Below, piece by piece: positions 1 to 15,200 of a stretch of DNA of 64,000 bases (position 1 is its first letter; each line of letters begins with the position of its first letter). This DNA is from Physella acuta (Eukaryota; Mollusca; Gastropoda; Physidae): NCBI RefSeq assembly GCF_028476545.1, contig NW_026732705.1, positions 123,501-187,500 of the forward strand, given 5' to 3'. Below the pieces are notes generated by a model. It saw only the letters and a program-made list of their open reading frames with translations. It did no database searches and was not told the origin of the DNA. The position numbers and the translations under genes are program-made.

Positions 1-3000
1 GAAACTGTAATCCGTAACCCGATTACGTAACCCCTATTACAAAAAAAAAACGTAACCTCCAAACCGTGACCCGTAATCCGTAACCGTATACCATAACCCT
101 TACATCGTAAGCCGTAACGATGAACCCGCAACCCGTACAACGTAACCTTTAACGCGCAAACTGTAACCCGTAACACATAATCCGAAAAACATTACCTGTC
201 ATACCGTAACTCATAAATCACAAACCGTAAGCAGTAACCAAATACCCGTAAACACGTCACTCAAAAACCGTAACCGTCAAACCGTAACCCGTAACCTGCA
301 ACTCTTAACCCGTACCATAAAACATTAAAGCTTAAATATTAAACCTAAAATGTTAACGTACAACATTACACCTAAAACGTTGAATTTATAACGTTAAAAA
401 TAAAACCAAAATTCCGAAATCAGAGAAACCTAAAACCAAAAACTTGAAACGTAACCCTCAAACTGCAAAAACCATGACCTGTCACCTGCAAATCATAAAC
501 TGCAACTGGCTGTTCGTAACCTGGAACTAATAACCCTAACTAGAAACCCGTAACCTAAAATATTAAACCTAACCCGTTAAACCCAAAATATTAAACATAA
601 ACCTTAAACCTAAAGTTAAACATTAAACTGAAAATGTAAAACATAACCGGTAAGCTGTAAAAACCGTAACCGGTAACCGTGAAACTGTAACCCGTAACCT
701 GCACCTCGTAACTCGTACCTCGCAACCCGTAACATAAAACATTAAACCTAAAATATTAAACCTAAAACTTTAAACTCAAAACGTTAACAGTTAAACCTAA
801 AACTTATAGCGTAATACCAAAACTGCAAAAACCTCAACCAGTAACCTGTAATCTGCAATTCATAAACCCTAACCTGCAAGTCGTAACCCGTAACACGTAA
901 CCTGCAAATAAAAATCCGTAACTCAATAACTACAACTCGTAATTTGCAACCTGCAATCTGCAACTAGTAACCCTTAACTTAAAATAATGTTAAACCTAAA
1001 ATGTTAATCTTAAAAAGTTAAACCGAAAACCTGAAATCTAAAATATCAAACTTTAAACTTATAACAGATATTCTGCGAAAACCGTAACCCTTAACCTGCG
1101 GCTGTTAACCTGCAGCTTGTAATAAAAAAAACCGTAACCTGCAACTCGTAACCCGTAACCTAGATCTTGTAAACTGAAACCTGCAATTCGTCACACGTTA
1201 TATAAATGGTTAAACCTAACATATTAAACCGAAACGTTAAACCTAAAATGTCGACCTAATACTTTAAATTTAAACGCGACAACATAAAATCTAAAACCTA
1301 AAGCTTAAAGCGTAACCACGCGACATAAAAAAACCTAAACCGTAGTTTGAATACCTTAACTCGTAACCCCAAACCATAGCCCGAATACCGGAACCGGTAG
1401 CCCGCAAACTGAAGCCCGAATACCGTAACCCGCAAGCTGTAAATCACTACACGTAATTAGAAAAACTAACTGTCAAACGGTCACTCGTAAATCACAAACC
1501 GTAAACAGTAATCGAATACCCGTAAACACGTTACTCGAAAACCGTAACCGCCAAATCGCGATCCGTAATCCGTAACACGTAACCCGTAACCTGTAACCTT
1601 AAACCCAAAACCTTAACATGTAAACCGAACCTGTAACCGTAACCTGCTTACGTAAACTGTAACCCTTAATACGTAATACGTACCCGTTGGCCGTATCCCG
1701 TATCCCAGAAACCGTAATCTACAAACCGTAACCATTAACCGGTTATCCGTAACCGTATTCCGTAACCCTCACCTCGTAACCCGTAATATGTAATCTCCAA
1801 CCCGTAACAAGCAACCTGAAAATCAGTACACCGTAAATCTTTACACGTACCATGTAAGGCATTATCCGTAACACGTAACCCGAAAAACCGTAACTCTCAA
1901 ACCGTAACCTATTAACCATGAACCGTAACCCGTTATCGATAACCCATTACTTGTAACCCAAAATCAGTAACCGGTAAATTGTAACCCGTTACCCGAAAAT
2001 AGTAATCGTCATACCGTAACCTGTAACGAGTAACCCGAAAACCTAAACCGACAAACCGTAACCCGCAACTAGTAACCGGTATACCGTAATCTGTAATCGA
2101 CCAACCGTAAACTGTAAACAGTAACCCGTCACTCGACTGCCATCAGGTGTTAGAAACCTAAGTATAAAATAAACCTAAGTATAAAAACATAAAACATAAA
2201 ACATAAAACCTTAAACATTAAACCTAAAACCCAAAACGTTAAACTTTAAACCTAAAACGGTAAGCCTAAAATGTTAAACCTTAACCGTAAAACCAAAAAC
2301 GTTAAACCGAAAACCGAAAATCTGGAATCTAAAACCATAAATCTAAAAATTAAAAAGTAACAGGTAAACTGCAAAAACCATAAACTGCAACCCGTAACCT
2401 GCAACTCGCAACCATTAACCTGCAACTCGTAAAATAAAATGTTAAACCTAAATTATTAAACCTGAAAATTTAAAACCGAAAACCTTAACCGAAAACCAGA
2501 AATCTGAAATCTAAAATCTAAAGTCTAAAACATAAAATGTAAGCGTTAATCTACAAAAACTGTTCCCCGCAACCTACAACACGTAACCAGTAACCTAAAC
2601 GTCAAACCTAAAAAATAAACCTAAAACGTTAAATTTAAAATTTTCTCTCTGAACCGTTAAACCTAAAATGAACAAAATAATATATAAATTCTAAAATCTT
2701 ACCCGTATACCAAAAAACCTAAACCGCCAAACCGTAACCGGTAATTCGTGACTCGTACTACGTAATCCGTACATCGTAACCCGTATCCAATAATTCAAAA
2801 AACCGTAACCATCAAACCGTACCCGTAAACCGTAGCCCTTAACTTTTTACCCATAACACTTACATCGTAACCCTAACCCGATAAATGTAACCCGTAACCC
2901 GAAAAACCGTAACCGTCAAACCGTAACCCCTAACCGTAATCCGTAACCCGTACTTTATATCCCGTACGGCATTACCCGTAATTTCCATAAACCGTAACCC

Positions 3001-5240
3001 GCAACCCGCTACTTGCAAACCGTAGATCGAATTCCGAAACCCTCAATCCGTAGCCCGAATACCGTAACCCGTAACCCAGAAACCGTAACCGTCAAACTGT
3101 TTTCCGCATTGTAATCCGTAACCCGTACTTTGTTACCCGTAAACGGTAACCCGTAAACCGTAACACGTTTACCGAAAAACCGTAACTGTCATTCCTTAAC
3201 TCGTAAACCGTAACCCGTAACTGAATATCCGTAAACACGTAAACTCGAAAACTGTAACCCAATAACCGTAACCCGTAACCCGCAAACCAGTTGCACGAGA
3301 ACCGTAACCCAAAAACCGTAACCGTCAATCGGTAACCCGTTATAGTTAATCCGTAAGCCGTACTTAGTAAGCCGTACTCCGCAACCCTTAACCCGCAACA
3401 CGTTTACCGAAGAATCGTCATAACGTAACTTGTAAAACCGTAACCAAATACGCGTTAGCCAGAATACCGTAACCAGTAACCCAGAAACCGTAACCGTCAA
3501 ACTGTTTTCCGTAAACGGTAATCCGTAACCCGTACTTTGTAACCCGTACACTGTAACCCGTAACACAATTACCGAAAAACCGTAACTGTCATTCCGTAAG
3601 TCGTAAACCGTAGCTCGAATACCGTAACCCGCACACCGTAGCTCGAATACCGTAACCCGCACACCGTAGCTCGAGAACCTTAACCCGTAACCAAAAAACC
3701 GTAACCGTTAAACCGTTTTCCGTGAATGGTAATCCGTTACCCATATTTCGTAACCCGAACACCGTAACCCGTACACTGTAACCCGTAACATGTTTACCGA
3801 AACACCGTAACTGTCCTTCCGTAATTCGTTAACCGTAACGCGTAGCCCGAATACCGTAACCTGTCACCCGAAAACCTGTAGTGCGAGAACCGTAAACCGT
3901 AAACCGTAAACCGTAACCCGCAAACCGTAGCTCGAATACCGTAACCCGCACACCGTAGCTCGAATACCGTAACCCGCACACCGTAGCTCGAATACCGTAA
4001 CCCGCACACCGTAGCTCGAATACCGTAACCCGCACACCGTAGCTCGAATACCCATTACCAAATAACCGTAACCCGCAACACGCAAACCATAGCCCGAATT
4101 CCGTAACCAAGAAACCGTAACCGTCAAACTGTTTTCCGTAAACGGTAATCAGTAACCCGTACTTTGTAACCCATACACTGTAACCCGTAACACAATTACC
4201 GAAAAACCGTAACTGTCATTCCGTAAGTCGTAAACCATTACCCGTAACCGAATCCCTGAAAACATGGAACTTGAAAACCGTAACCAAATAACCGTAACCC
4301 GCAACACGCAAACCATAGCCCGAATTCCGTAACCCAGAAACAATAACCGTCAAACTGTTTTCCGCAATGGTAATCCGTAAACCCGTACTGTGTAACCCGT
4401 GCGCCATTACCCGTAACCAGAAACCAGTCACCCGAATTCCGTAATCGTCAAACCGTAGCTCGTAATCCGTAACCGGTAATTCTTTATCCGTATTTCGTAA
4501 CTTATACACGGTAACCCGTAAACCGTAACACGTTTACCGAAAAACCGTAACTGTCATTCCATAACTTGTAAACCGTAATCCGTAACAGGCAACACGTTTA
4601 CCGAAAAACCGTAACTGTCATTCCGTAACACGTAAACCGTAACCCGTAACCGAATATTCGTAAACACGTAACTCGAAAACTTAACCCAATATCCGTAACC
4701 CGTAACCCGCAAATCTGTTGCCAGAGAACCGTAACCCGTAACCCAAAAACCGTAACCGTCAAACCGCTTTCCGTGAACGGTAATCCGTAAACCCCACCTG
4801 CAAACCGTAGATCGAATTCCGGAACCCACAAACCTTAGCCCGAATACCGTACCCCGAAACCCAAAAACTGTAACCGTCAAACTTTTTTTCGCATGGCAAT
4901 CCGTAACCCGTACTTTGTAACCCGTACACCGTAACCCGTAACACGTTTACCGAAAAACCGTAACTGTCATTCCGTAACTCGTAAACCGTAACCCGTAAAC
5001 GTATACCCGTAGCCCGAATAACGTAACCCCGTCAGCCGCAAACCTGTAGCGCCAAAAACCGTAACTGTCATACCGTAACTCGTAAACCGTTACCCGTTAC
5101 CAAATAACCGTAACCCGCAACACGCAAACCATAGCCCGAATTCCGTAACCAAGAAACCGTAACCGTCAAAACTGTTTTCCGCAATGGTAATCCGTAACCC
5201 GTACTTCGTAACCGTACACCATAACTCGTAATCCGTAAAC
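1..5240. repeat. Degenerate 7-bp-module satellite, left flank
   Basis: The whole stretch is made of short, poorly conserved repeats with no gene. Two related motifs alternate in blocks. One is CCGTAAC (seen as AACCGTAACCCGTAAC and variants). The other is a TTAAACC/TAAAACG type, for example around 310-420, 560-660, 720-800, 970-1080, 1200-1300, 2150-2350 and 2440-2700. Spacing drifts between 6 and 8 bp, so no long perfect array survives here. The few AACCCTAAC matches are isolated and are not a telomere. The minus strand is often open because CCGTAAC reads as GTTACGG on that strand, which creates spurious short reading frames. Confidence 0.9.
3606..4056. repeat. Early scattered copies of the 28-bp satellite unit
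   Basis: Small clusters of the unit that later forms the main array appear at about 3606-3680 and 3911-4056. Each unit is two 14-mers, CCGTAGCTCGAATA and CCGTAACCCGCACA. They sit inside the degenerate 7-mer background. They may be seeds of the large array or later copies of it. Confidence 0.8.
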
Positions 5241-5251
5241 CATAAAAAGTA

Positions 5252-5356
5252 AACCGTCAACCGTCAACCGTCAATCCGTCAACCGTCAACCGTCATCCGT
5301 CCACCGCCCACCGTCCGCCGTCCACCGTCCGCCGTCCACCGTCCACCGTCCACCGT
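5252..5356. repeat. (CCGTCAA/CCGTCCA)n 7-bp tandem tract
   Basis: About 15 near-perfect heptamers, CCGTCAA passing into CCGTCCA and CCGTCCG. The regular 7-bp step shows directly that the base module of the surrounding satellite is a heptamer. Confidence 0.85.
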
Positions 5357-5782
5357 CAACCTTCAACGGTAAATCGTAAACCGTAAACCGTAACACGTTT
5401 ATCGAAAAACCGTAACTGTCATTCCGTAACTTGTAAATCGTACACCGTAAAAGGCAACACGTTTACCGAAAAAAAGTAACTGTCATTCCGTAACTCGTAA
5501 ACTTTAACCCGTAAACGAATACCCGTAGCCCGAATAACGTAACACGTCACCCGCAAACCTGTAGCTCGAGAACCTTAACCCGTAACCAAAAAACCGTAAC
5601 CGTTAAACCGTTTTCCGTGAATGGTAAACCGTTACCCACTTTTCGTAACCCGAACACCGTAACTCGTACACTGTAACCCGTAACAAGTTTACCGAAACAC
5701 CGTAACTGTCCTTCCGTAATTCGTTAACCGTAACGCGTAGCCCGAATACCGTAACCTGTCACCCGAAAACCTGTAGTACGAG

Positions 5783-5896
5783 AACCGTAAACCGTAAACC
5801 GTAAACCGTAAACCGTAAACCGTAAACCGTAAACCGTAAAGCGTAAACCGTAAACCGTAAACCGTAAATCGTAAATCGTAAACCGTAAACCGTAAA
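5783..5896. repeat. (CCGTAAA)n 7-bp tandem tract
   Basis: About 16 heptamers CCGTAAA, a few of them CCGTAAG or TCGTAAA, lying immediately before the 28-bp array. The heptamer differs by one base from the plant-type telomere repeat CCCTAAA, but it is not a known telomere sequence. Confidence 0.85.
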
Positions 5897-5973
5897 GCGT
5901 AGCTCGAATACCGTAACCCGCAAACCGTAGCTCGAATACCGTAACCCGCAAACCGTAGCTCGAATACCGTAAC

Positions 5974-6782
5974 CCGCAAACCGTAGCTCGAATACCGTAA
6001 CCCGCAAACCGTAGCTCGAATACCGTAACCCGCAAACCGTAGCTCGAATACCGTAACCCGCAAACCGTAGCTCGAATACCGTAACCCGCACACCGTAGCT
6101 CGAATACCGTAACCCGCAAACCGTAGCTCGAATACCGTAACCCGCAAACCGTAGCTCGAACACCGTAACCCGCAAACCGTAGCTCGAATACCGTAACCCG
6201 CACACCGTAGCTCGAATACCGTAACCCGCACACCGTAGCTCGAATACCGTAACCCGCACACCGTAGCTCAAATACCGTAACCCGCACACCGTAGCTCGAA
6301 TACCGTAACCCGCACGACGTAGCTCGAATACCGTAACCCGCACACCGTAGCTCGAATACCGTAACCCGAACACCGTAGCTCGAATACCGTAACCCGCACA
6401 CCGTAGGTCGAATACCGTAACCCGCACACCGTAGCTCGAATACCGTAACCCGCAAACCGTAGCTCGAATACCGTAACCAGCACCCCGTAGCTCGAATACC
6501 GTAACCCGCAAACCGTAGCTCGAATACCGTAACCCGCAAACCCTAGCTCGAATGCCATAACCCGCAAACCGTAGCTCGAATACCGTAACCCGCACACCGT
6601 AGCTCGAATACCGTAACCCGCAAACCGTAGCTCGAATACCGTAACCCGCACAACGTAGCTCGAATACCGTAACCCGCACACCGTAGCTCGAATACCGTAA
6701 CCCGCACACCGTAGCTCGAATACCGTAACCCGCACAACGTAGCTCGAATACCGTCACCCGCACACCGTAGCTCGAATACCGT
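5974..6782. repeat. Segmental duplication in the 28-bp array, copy 1
   Basis: This segment is repeated 840 bp downstream (6814-7622), that is 30 units of 28 bp. Line-by-line comparison shows only a few base differences; for example, 6001-6060 is identical to 6841-6900. The two copies diverge after 6782/7622. This is a recent block duplication in register with the unit. Confidence 0.85.
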
Positions 6783-6813
6783 CACCCGCACACCGTAGCT
6801 CGAATACCGTAAC

Positions 6814-7622
6814 CCGCACACCGTAGCTCGAATACCGTAACCCGCAAACCGTAGCTCGAATACCGTAACCCGCAAACCGTAGCTCGAATACCGTAACCCG
6901 CAAACCGTAGCTCGAATACCGTAACCCGAACACCGTAGCTCGAATACCGTAACCCGCAAACCGTAGCTCGAATACCGTAACCCGCAAACCGTAGCTCGAA
7001 CACCGTAACCCGCAAACCGTAGCTCGAATACCGTAACCCGCACACCGTAGCTCGAATACCGTAACCCGCACACCGTAGCTCGAATACCGTAACCCGCACA
7101 CCGTAGCTCAAATACCGTAACCCGCACACCGTAGCTCGAATACCGTAACCCGCACGACGTAGCTCGAATACCGTAACCCGCACACCGTAGCTCGAATACC
7201 GTAACCCGCACACCGTAGCTCGAATACCGTAACCCGCACACCGTAGCTCGAATACCGTAACCCGCACACCGTAGCTCGAATACCGTAACCCGCAAACCGT
7301 AGCTCGAATACCGTAACCAGCACCCCGTAGCTCGAATACCGTAACCCGCAAACCGTAGCTCGAATACCGTAACCCGCAAACCCTAGCTCGAATGCCATAA
7401 CCCGCAAACCGTAGCTCGAATACCGTAACCCGCACACCGTAGCTCGAATACCGTAACCCGCAAACCGTAGCTCGAATACCGTAACCCGCACAACGTAGCT
7501 CGAATACCGTAACCCGCACACCGTAGCTCGAATACCGTAACCCGCACACCGTAGCTCGAATACCGTAACCCGCACAACGTAGCTCGAATACCGTCACCCG
7601 CACACCGTAGCTCGAATACCGT
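6814..7622. repeat. Segmental duplication in the 28-bp array, copy 2
   Basis: Second copy of the segment at 5974-6782, offset by exactly 840 bp (30 x 28) and nearly identical to it. Confidence 0.85.
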
Positions 7623-7883
7623 AGCCCGCACACCGTAGCTCGAACACCGTAGCCCGCACACCGTCGCCCGAACACCGTAGCCCGCACACCGTCGCCCAAA
7701 CACCGTAGCCCGCACACCGTACCCGAACACCGTAGCCCGCACACCGTCGCCCGAACACCGTAGCCCGCACACCGTCGCCCGAACACCGTAGCCCGCACAC
7801 CGTCGCCCGAACACCGTAGCCCGCACACCGTCTCCGGAACACCGTAGCCCGCACACCGTCGCCGGAACACCGTAGCCCGCACA

Positions 7884-10081
7884 CCATAGCTCGAATACCG
7901 TCACCCGCACACCGTAGCTCGAATACCGTCACCCGCACACCGTAGCTCGAATACCGTCACCCGCACAACGTAGCTCGAATACCGTAACCCGCACACCGTA
8001 CCTCGAATACCTACACCCGCACACCGTAGCTCGAATACCGTCACCCGCACAACGTAGCTCGAATACCGTAACCCGCACACCGTACCTCGCATACCGTAAC
8101 CCGCACACCGTAGCTCGAATACCGAAACCCGCAAACCGTAGCTCGAATACCGAAACCCGCAAATCGTAGCTCGAATACCGTAACCCGCACACCGTAGCTC
8201 GAATACCGTAACCCGCACCCCGTAGCTCGAATACCGTAACGCGCACCCCGAAGCTCGAATACCGTAACCCGCACCCCGTAGCGCGAATACCGTAACACGC
8301 ACCCCGTAGCTCAAATACCGTAACCCGCACACCGTAGCTCGAATACCGTAACCCGCACACCTTAGCTCGAATACCGTAACCCGCACACCGTAGCCCGAAT
8401 ACCGTAACCCGCACCCCGTAGCTCGAATACCGTAACCCGCACACCGTAGCTCGAATACCGATACCCGCACACCGTAGCCCGAACACCGTAGCCCGCACAC
8501 CGTCGCCCGAACACCGTAGCCCGCACACCGTCGCCCGAACACCGTAGCCCGCACAGCGTCGCCCGAACACCGTAGCCCGCACACCGTCGCCCGAACACCG
8601 TAGCCCGCACACCGTCGCCCGAACAACGTAGCCCGCACACCGTCGCCCGAACACCGTAGCCCGCACACCGTCGCCCGAACACCGTAGCCCGCACACCGTA
8701 GCCCGCACACCGTAGCCCGCACACCGTCGCCCGAACACCGTAGCCCGCACACCGTCGCCCGAACACCGTAGCCCGCACACCGTCGCCCGAACACCGTAGC
8801 CCGCACACCGTCGCCCGAACACCGTAGCCCGCACACCGTCGCCCGAACACCGTAGCCCGCACACCGTCGCCCGAACACCGTAGCCCGCACACCGTAGCCC
8901 GCACACCGTCGCCGGAACACCGTAGCCCGCACACCGTCGCCCGACCACCCTAGCCCGCACACCGTCGCCCGAACACCGTAGCACGCACACCGTCGCCCGC
9001 ACACCGTCGCCCGAACACCGTCGCCCGCACACCGTCGCCCGAACACCGTCGCCCGCACACCGTCGCCCGCACAAAGTCGCCCGAACACCGTAGCCCGCAC
9101 ACCGTCGCCCGAACACCGTAGCCCGAACACCGTCGCCCGAACACCGTCGCCCGCACACCGTCGCCCGCACAAAGTCGCCCGAACACCGTAGCCCGCACAC
9201 CGTCGCCCGAACACCGTCGCCCGAACACCGTAACCCGCACACCGTCGCCCGAACACCGTAACCCGCACACCGTCGCCCGAACACCGTAACCCGCACACCG
9301 TCGCCCGAATACCGTAACCCGCACACCGTCGCCCGAATACCGTAACCCGCACACCGTCGCCCGAATACCGTAACCCGCACACCGTCGCTCGAATACCGTA
9401 ACCCGCAAACCGTCGCTCGAATACCGTAACCCGCACACCGTCGCTCGAATACCGTAACCCGCAAACCGTAGCTCGAATACCGTAACCCGCACAACGTAGC
9501 TCGAATACCGTAACCCGCACACCGTAGCTCGAATACCGTAACCCGCACACCGTAGCTCGAATACCGTAACCCGCACAACGTAGCTCGAATACCGTCACCC
9601 GCACACCGTAGCTCGAATACCGTCACCCGCACACCGTAGCTCGAATACCGTCACCCGCACACCGTAGCTCGAATACCGTCACCCGCACACCGTAGCTCGA
9701 ATACCGTCACCCGCACACCGTAGCTCGAATACCGTCACCCGCACACCGTAGCTCGAATACCGTAACCCGCACGACGTAGCTCGAATACCGTAACCCGCAC
9801 ACCGTAGCTCGAATACCGTAACCCGCACACCGTAGCTCGAATACCGTAGCCCGCACACCGTAGCTCGAACACCGTAGCCCGCACACCGTCGCCCGAACAC
9901 CGTAGCCCGCACACCGTCGCCCGAACACCGTAGCCCGCACACCGTAGCCCGAACACCGTAGCCCGCACACCGTCGCCCGAACACCGTAGCCCGCACACCG
10001 TCGCCCGAACACCGTAGCCCGCACACCGTCGCCGGAACACCGTAGCCCGCACACCGTCGCCGGAACACCGTAGCCCGCACA
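7884..10081. repeat. Higher-order repeat block 1 (2198 bp)
   Basis: Blocks are delimited by a marker variant, CCATAGC or CCACAGC followed by TCGAATACCGTCACCC, found at 7884, 10082, 12210 and 15654; the matching 18020 copy reads CCGTAGC. Within a block the order is a CCGTCACCC zone, a CCGTAACCC zone with CACCCCGTAGC variants, a long type-B zone, and a return to the first zone. Block 1 is 2198 bp, or 157 x 14. Confidence 0.75.
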
Positions 10082-12209
10082 CCATAGCTCGAATACCGTC
10101 ACCCGCACACCGTAGCTCGAATACCGTCACCCGCACACCGTAGCTCGAATACCGTCACCCGCACAACGTAGCTCGAATACCGTAACCCACACCCCGTACC
10201 TCGAATACCTACATCCGCACACCGTAGCTCGAATACCGTCACCCGCACAACGTAGCTCGAATACCGTAACCCGCACACCGTACCTCGAATACCGTAACCC
10301 GCACACCGTAGCTCGAATACCGAAACCCGCAAACCGTAGCTCGAATACCGTAACCCGCACACCGTAGCTCGAATACCGTAACCCGCACCCCGTAGCTCGA
10401 ATACCGTAACGCGCACCCCGTAGCTCGAATACCGTAGCCCGCACCCCGTAGCGCGAATACCGTAACCCGCACACCGTAGCCCGAATACCGTAACCCGCAC
10501 CCCGTAGCTCGAATACCGTAACCCGCACACCGTAGCTCGAATACCGTAACCCGCACACCGTAGCTCGAATACCGTAACCCGCACACCGTAGCCCGAATAC
10601 CGTAACCCGCACCCCGTAGCTCGAACACCGTAACCCGCACACCGTAGCCCGAACACCGTAGCCCGCACACCGTAGCCCGAACACCGTAGCCCGCACACCG
10701 TCGCCCGAACACCGTAGCCCGCACACCGTCGCCCGAACACCGTAGCCCGCACACCGTCGCCCGAACACCGTAGCCCGCACACCGTCGCCCGAACACCGTA
10801 GCCCGCACACCGTCGCCCGAACACCGTAGCCCGCACACCGTCGCCCGAACACCGTAGCCCGCACACCGTCGCCCGAACACCGTAGCCCGCACACCGTCGC
10901 CCGAACACCGTAGCCCGCACACCGTCGCCCGACCACCGTAGCCCGCACACCGTCTCCCGAACACCGTAGCCCGCACACCGTCGCCCGAACACCGTAGCCC
11001 GCACACCGTCGCCCGAACACCGTAGCCCGCACACCGTAGCCCGCACACCGTAGCCCGCACACCGTCGCCCGAACACCGTAGCCCGCACACCGTCGCCCGA
11101 ACACCGTAGCCCGCACACCGTCGCCCGAACACCGTAGCCCGCACACCGTCGCCCGAATACCGTAGCCCGCACACCGTCGCCCGAACACCGTAGCCCGCAC
11201 ACCGTCGCCCGAACACCGTAGCCCGCACACCGTAGCCCGCACACCGTCGCCGGAACACCGTAGCCCGCACACCGTCGCCCGACCACCGTAGCCCGCACAC
11301 CGTCGCCCGAACACCGTAGCACGCACACCGTCGCCCGCACACCGTCGCCCGAACACCGTTGCCCGCACACCGTCTCCCGAACACCGTCGCCCGCACACCG
11401 TCGCCCGCACAAAGTCGCCCGAACACCGTCGCCCGAACACCGTAGCCCGAACACCGTCGCCCGAACACCGTAACCCGCACACCGTCGCCCGAACACCGTA
11501 ACCCGCACACCGTCGCCCGAACACCGTAACCCGCACACCGTCGCCCGAACACCGTAACCCGCACACCGTCGCCCGAATACCGTAACCCGCACATCGTCGC
11601 CCGAATACCGTAACCCGCACACCGTCGCTCGAATACCGTAACCCGCACACCGTCGCTCGAATACCGTAACCCGCACACCGTCGCTCGAATACCGTAACCC
11701 GCACACCGTCGCTCGAATACCGTCACCCGCACACCGTAGCTCGAATACCGTCACCCGCACACCGTATCTCGAATACCGTCACCCGCACGCCGTAGCTCGA
11801 ATACCGTCACCCGCACACCGTAGCTCAAATACCGTCACCCGCACACCGTAGCTCGAATACCGTCACCCGCACACCGTAGCTCGAATACCGTCACCCGCAC
11901 ACCGTAGCTCGAATACCGTCACCCGCACACCGTAGCTCGAATACCGTAGCCCGCACACCGTAGCTCGAACACCGTAGCCCGCACACCGTCGCCCGAACAC
12001 CGTAGCCTGCACACCGTCGCCCGAACACCGTAGCCCGCACACCGTAGCCCGAACACCGTAGCCCGCACACCGTCGCCCGAACACCGTAGCCCGCACACCG
12101 TCGCCCGAACACCGTAGCCCGCACACCGTCGCCCGAACACCGTAGCCCGCACACCGTCGCCGGAACACCGTAGCCCGCACACCGTCGCCGGAACACCGTA
12201 GCCCGCACA
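10082..12209. repeat. Higher-order repeat block 2 (2128 bp)
   Basis: Same internal order of unit variants as block 1 between the marker variants at 10,082 and 12,210. Length is 2128 bp, or 152 x 14, five 14-mers shorter than block 1. Confidence 0.75.
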
Positions 12210-15200
12210 CCACAGCTCGAATACCGTCACCCGCACACCGTAGCTCGAATACCGTCACCCGCACACCGTAGCTCGAATACCGTCACCCGCACAACGTAGC
12301 TCGAATACCGTAACCCGCACACCGTACCTCGAATACCTACACCCGCACACCGTAGCTCGAATACCGTCACCCGCACAACGTAGCTCGAATACCGTAACCC
12401 GCACACCGTACCTCGAATACCGTAACCCGCACACCGTAGCTCGAATACCGAAACCCGCAAACCGTAGCTCGAATACCGTAACCCGCACACCGTAGCTCGA
12501 ATACCGTAACCCGCACCCCGTAGCTCGAATACCGTAACTCGCACCCCGTAGCTCGAATACCGTAACCCGCACCCCGTAGCGCGAATACCGTAACACGCAC
12601 CCCGTAGCTCGAATACCGTAACCCGCACACCGTAGCTCGAATACCGTAACCCGCACACCTTAGCTCGAATACCGTAACCCGCACACCGTAGCCCGAATAC
12701 CGTAACCCGCACCCCGTAGCTCGAATACCGTAACCCGCACACCGTAGCTCGAATACCGTAACCCGCACACCTTAGCTCGAATACCGTAACCCGCACACCA
12801 TAGCCCGAATACCGTAACCCGCACCCCGTAGCTCGAATACCGTAACCCGCACACCGTAGCTCGAATACCGATACCCGCACACCGTAGCCCGAACACCGTA
12901 GCCCGCACACCGTAGCCCGCACACCGTAGCCCGAACACCGTAGCCCGCACACCGTCGCCCGAACACCGTAGCCCGCACACCGTCGCCCGAACACCGTAGC
13001 CCGCACACCGTCGCCCGAACACCGTAGCCCGCACACCGTCGCCCGAACACCGTAGCCCGCACACCGTCGCCCGAACAACGTAGCCCGCACACCGTCGCCC
13101 GAACACCGTAGCCCGCACACCGTCTCCCGAACACCGTAGCCCGCACACCGTCGCCCGAACACCGTAGCCCGCACACCGTCGCCCGAACACCGTAGCCCGC
13201 ACACCGTAGCCCGCACACCGTAGCCCGCACACCGTCGCCCGAACACCGTAGCCCGCACACCGTCGCCCGAACACCGTAGCCCGCACACCGTCGCCCGAAC
13301 ACCGTAGCCCGCACACCGTCGCCCGAATACCGTAGCCCGCACACCGTCGCCCGAACACCGTAGCCCGCACACCGTCGCCCGAACACCGTAGCCCGCACAC
13401 CGTAGCCCGCACACCGTCGCCGGAACACCGTAGCCCGCACACCGTCGCCCGAACACCTTAGCCCGCACACCGTCGCCCGAACACCGTAGCCCGCACACCG
13501 TCGCCCGAACACCGTAGCCCGCACACCGTCGCCCGAACACCGTAGCCCGCACACCGTCGCCCGAACACCGTAGCCCGCACACCGTCTCCCGAACACCGTA
13601 GCCCGCACACCGTCGCCCGAATACCGTAGCCCGCACACCGTCGCCCGAACACCGTAGCCCGCACACCGTAGCCCGCACACCGTAGCCCGCACACCGTCGC
13701 CCGAACACCGTAGCCCGCACACCGTCGCCCGAACACCGTAGCCCGCACACCGTCGCCCGAACTCCGTAGCCCGCACACCGTCGCCCGAATACCGTAGCCC
13801 GCACACCGTCGCCCGAACACCGTAGCCCGCACACCGTAGCTCGACCACCGTAGCCCGCACACCGTCGCCCGAACACCGTAGCACGCACACCGTCGCCCGC
13901 ACACCGTAGCTCGAATACCGTAACCCGCACACCGTAGCTCGAATACCGTAACCCGCACACCGTAGCTCGAATACCGTAACCCGCACACCGTAGCCCGAAT
14001 ACCGTAACCCGCACCCCGTAGCTCGAACACCGTAACCCGCACACCGTAGCCCGAACACCGTAGCCCGCACACCGTAGCCCGAACACCGTAGCCCGCACAC
14101 CGTCGCCCGAACACCGTAGCCCGCACACCGTCGCCCGAACACCGTAGCCCGCACACCGTCGCCCGAACACCGTAGCCCGCACACCGTCGCCCGAACACCG
14201 TAGCCCGCACACCGTCGCCCGAACACCGTAGCCCGCACACCGTCGCCCGAACACCGTAGCCCGCACACCGTCGCCCGAACACCGTAGCCCGCACACCGTC
14301 GCCCGAACACCGTAGCCCGCACACCGTCGCCCGACCACCGTAGCCCGCACACCGTCTCCCGAACACCGTAGCCCGCACACCGTCGCCCGAACACCGTAGC
14401 CCGCACACCGTCGCCCGAACACCGTAGCCCGCACACCGTAGCCCGCACACCGTAGCCCGCACACCGTCGCCCGAACACCGTAGCCCGCACACCGTCGCCC
14501 GAACACCGTAGCCCGCACACCGTCGCCCGAACACCGTAGCCCGCACACCGTCGCCCGAATACCGTAGCCCGCACACCGTCGCCCGAACACCGTAGCCCGC
14601 ACACCGTCGCCCGAACACCGTAGCCCGCACACCGTAGCCCGCACACCGTCGCCGGAACACCGTAGCCCGCACACCGTCGCCCGACCACCGTAGCCCGCAC
14701 ACCGTCGCCCGAACACCGTAGCACGCACACCGTCGCCCGCACACCGTCGCCCGAACACCGTCGCCCGCACACCGTCGCCCGAACACCGTCGCCCGCACAC
14801 CGTCGCCCGCACAAAGTCGCCCGAACACCGTAGCCCGCACACCGTCGCCCGAACACCGTAGCCCGAACACCGTCGCCCGAACACCGTAACCCGCACACCG
14901 TCGCCCGAACACCGTAACCCGCACACCGTCGCCCGAACACCGTAACCCGCACACCGTCGCCCGAACACCGTAACCCGCACACCGTCGCCCGAATACCGTA
15001 ACCCGCACACCGTCGCCCGAATACCGTAACCCGCACACCGTCGCTCGAATACCGTAACCCGCACACCGTCGCTCGAATACCGTAACCCGCACACCGTCGC
15101 TCGAATACCGTAACCCGCACACCGTCGCTCGAATACCGTAACCCGCACACCGTCGCTCGAATACCGTCACCCGCACACCGTAGCTCGAATACCGTCACCC

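Noticed and set aside
3092-4944. Short minus-strand frames rich in VTVYGLR-like peptides
   Set aside because: Translations of the degenerate CCGTAAC satellite; no start context, domain or codon structure.
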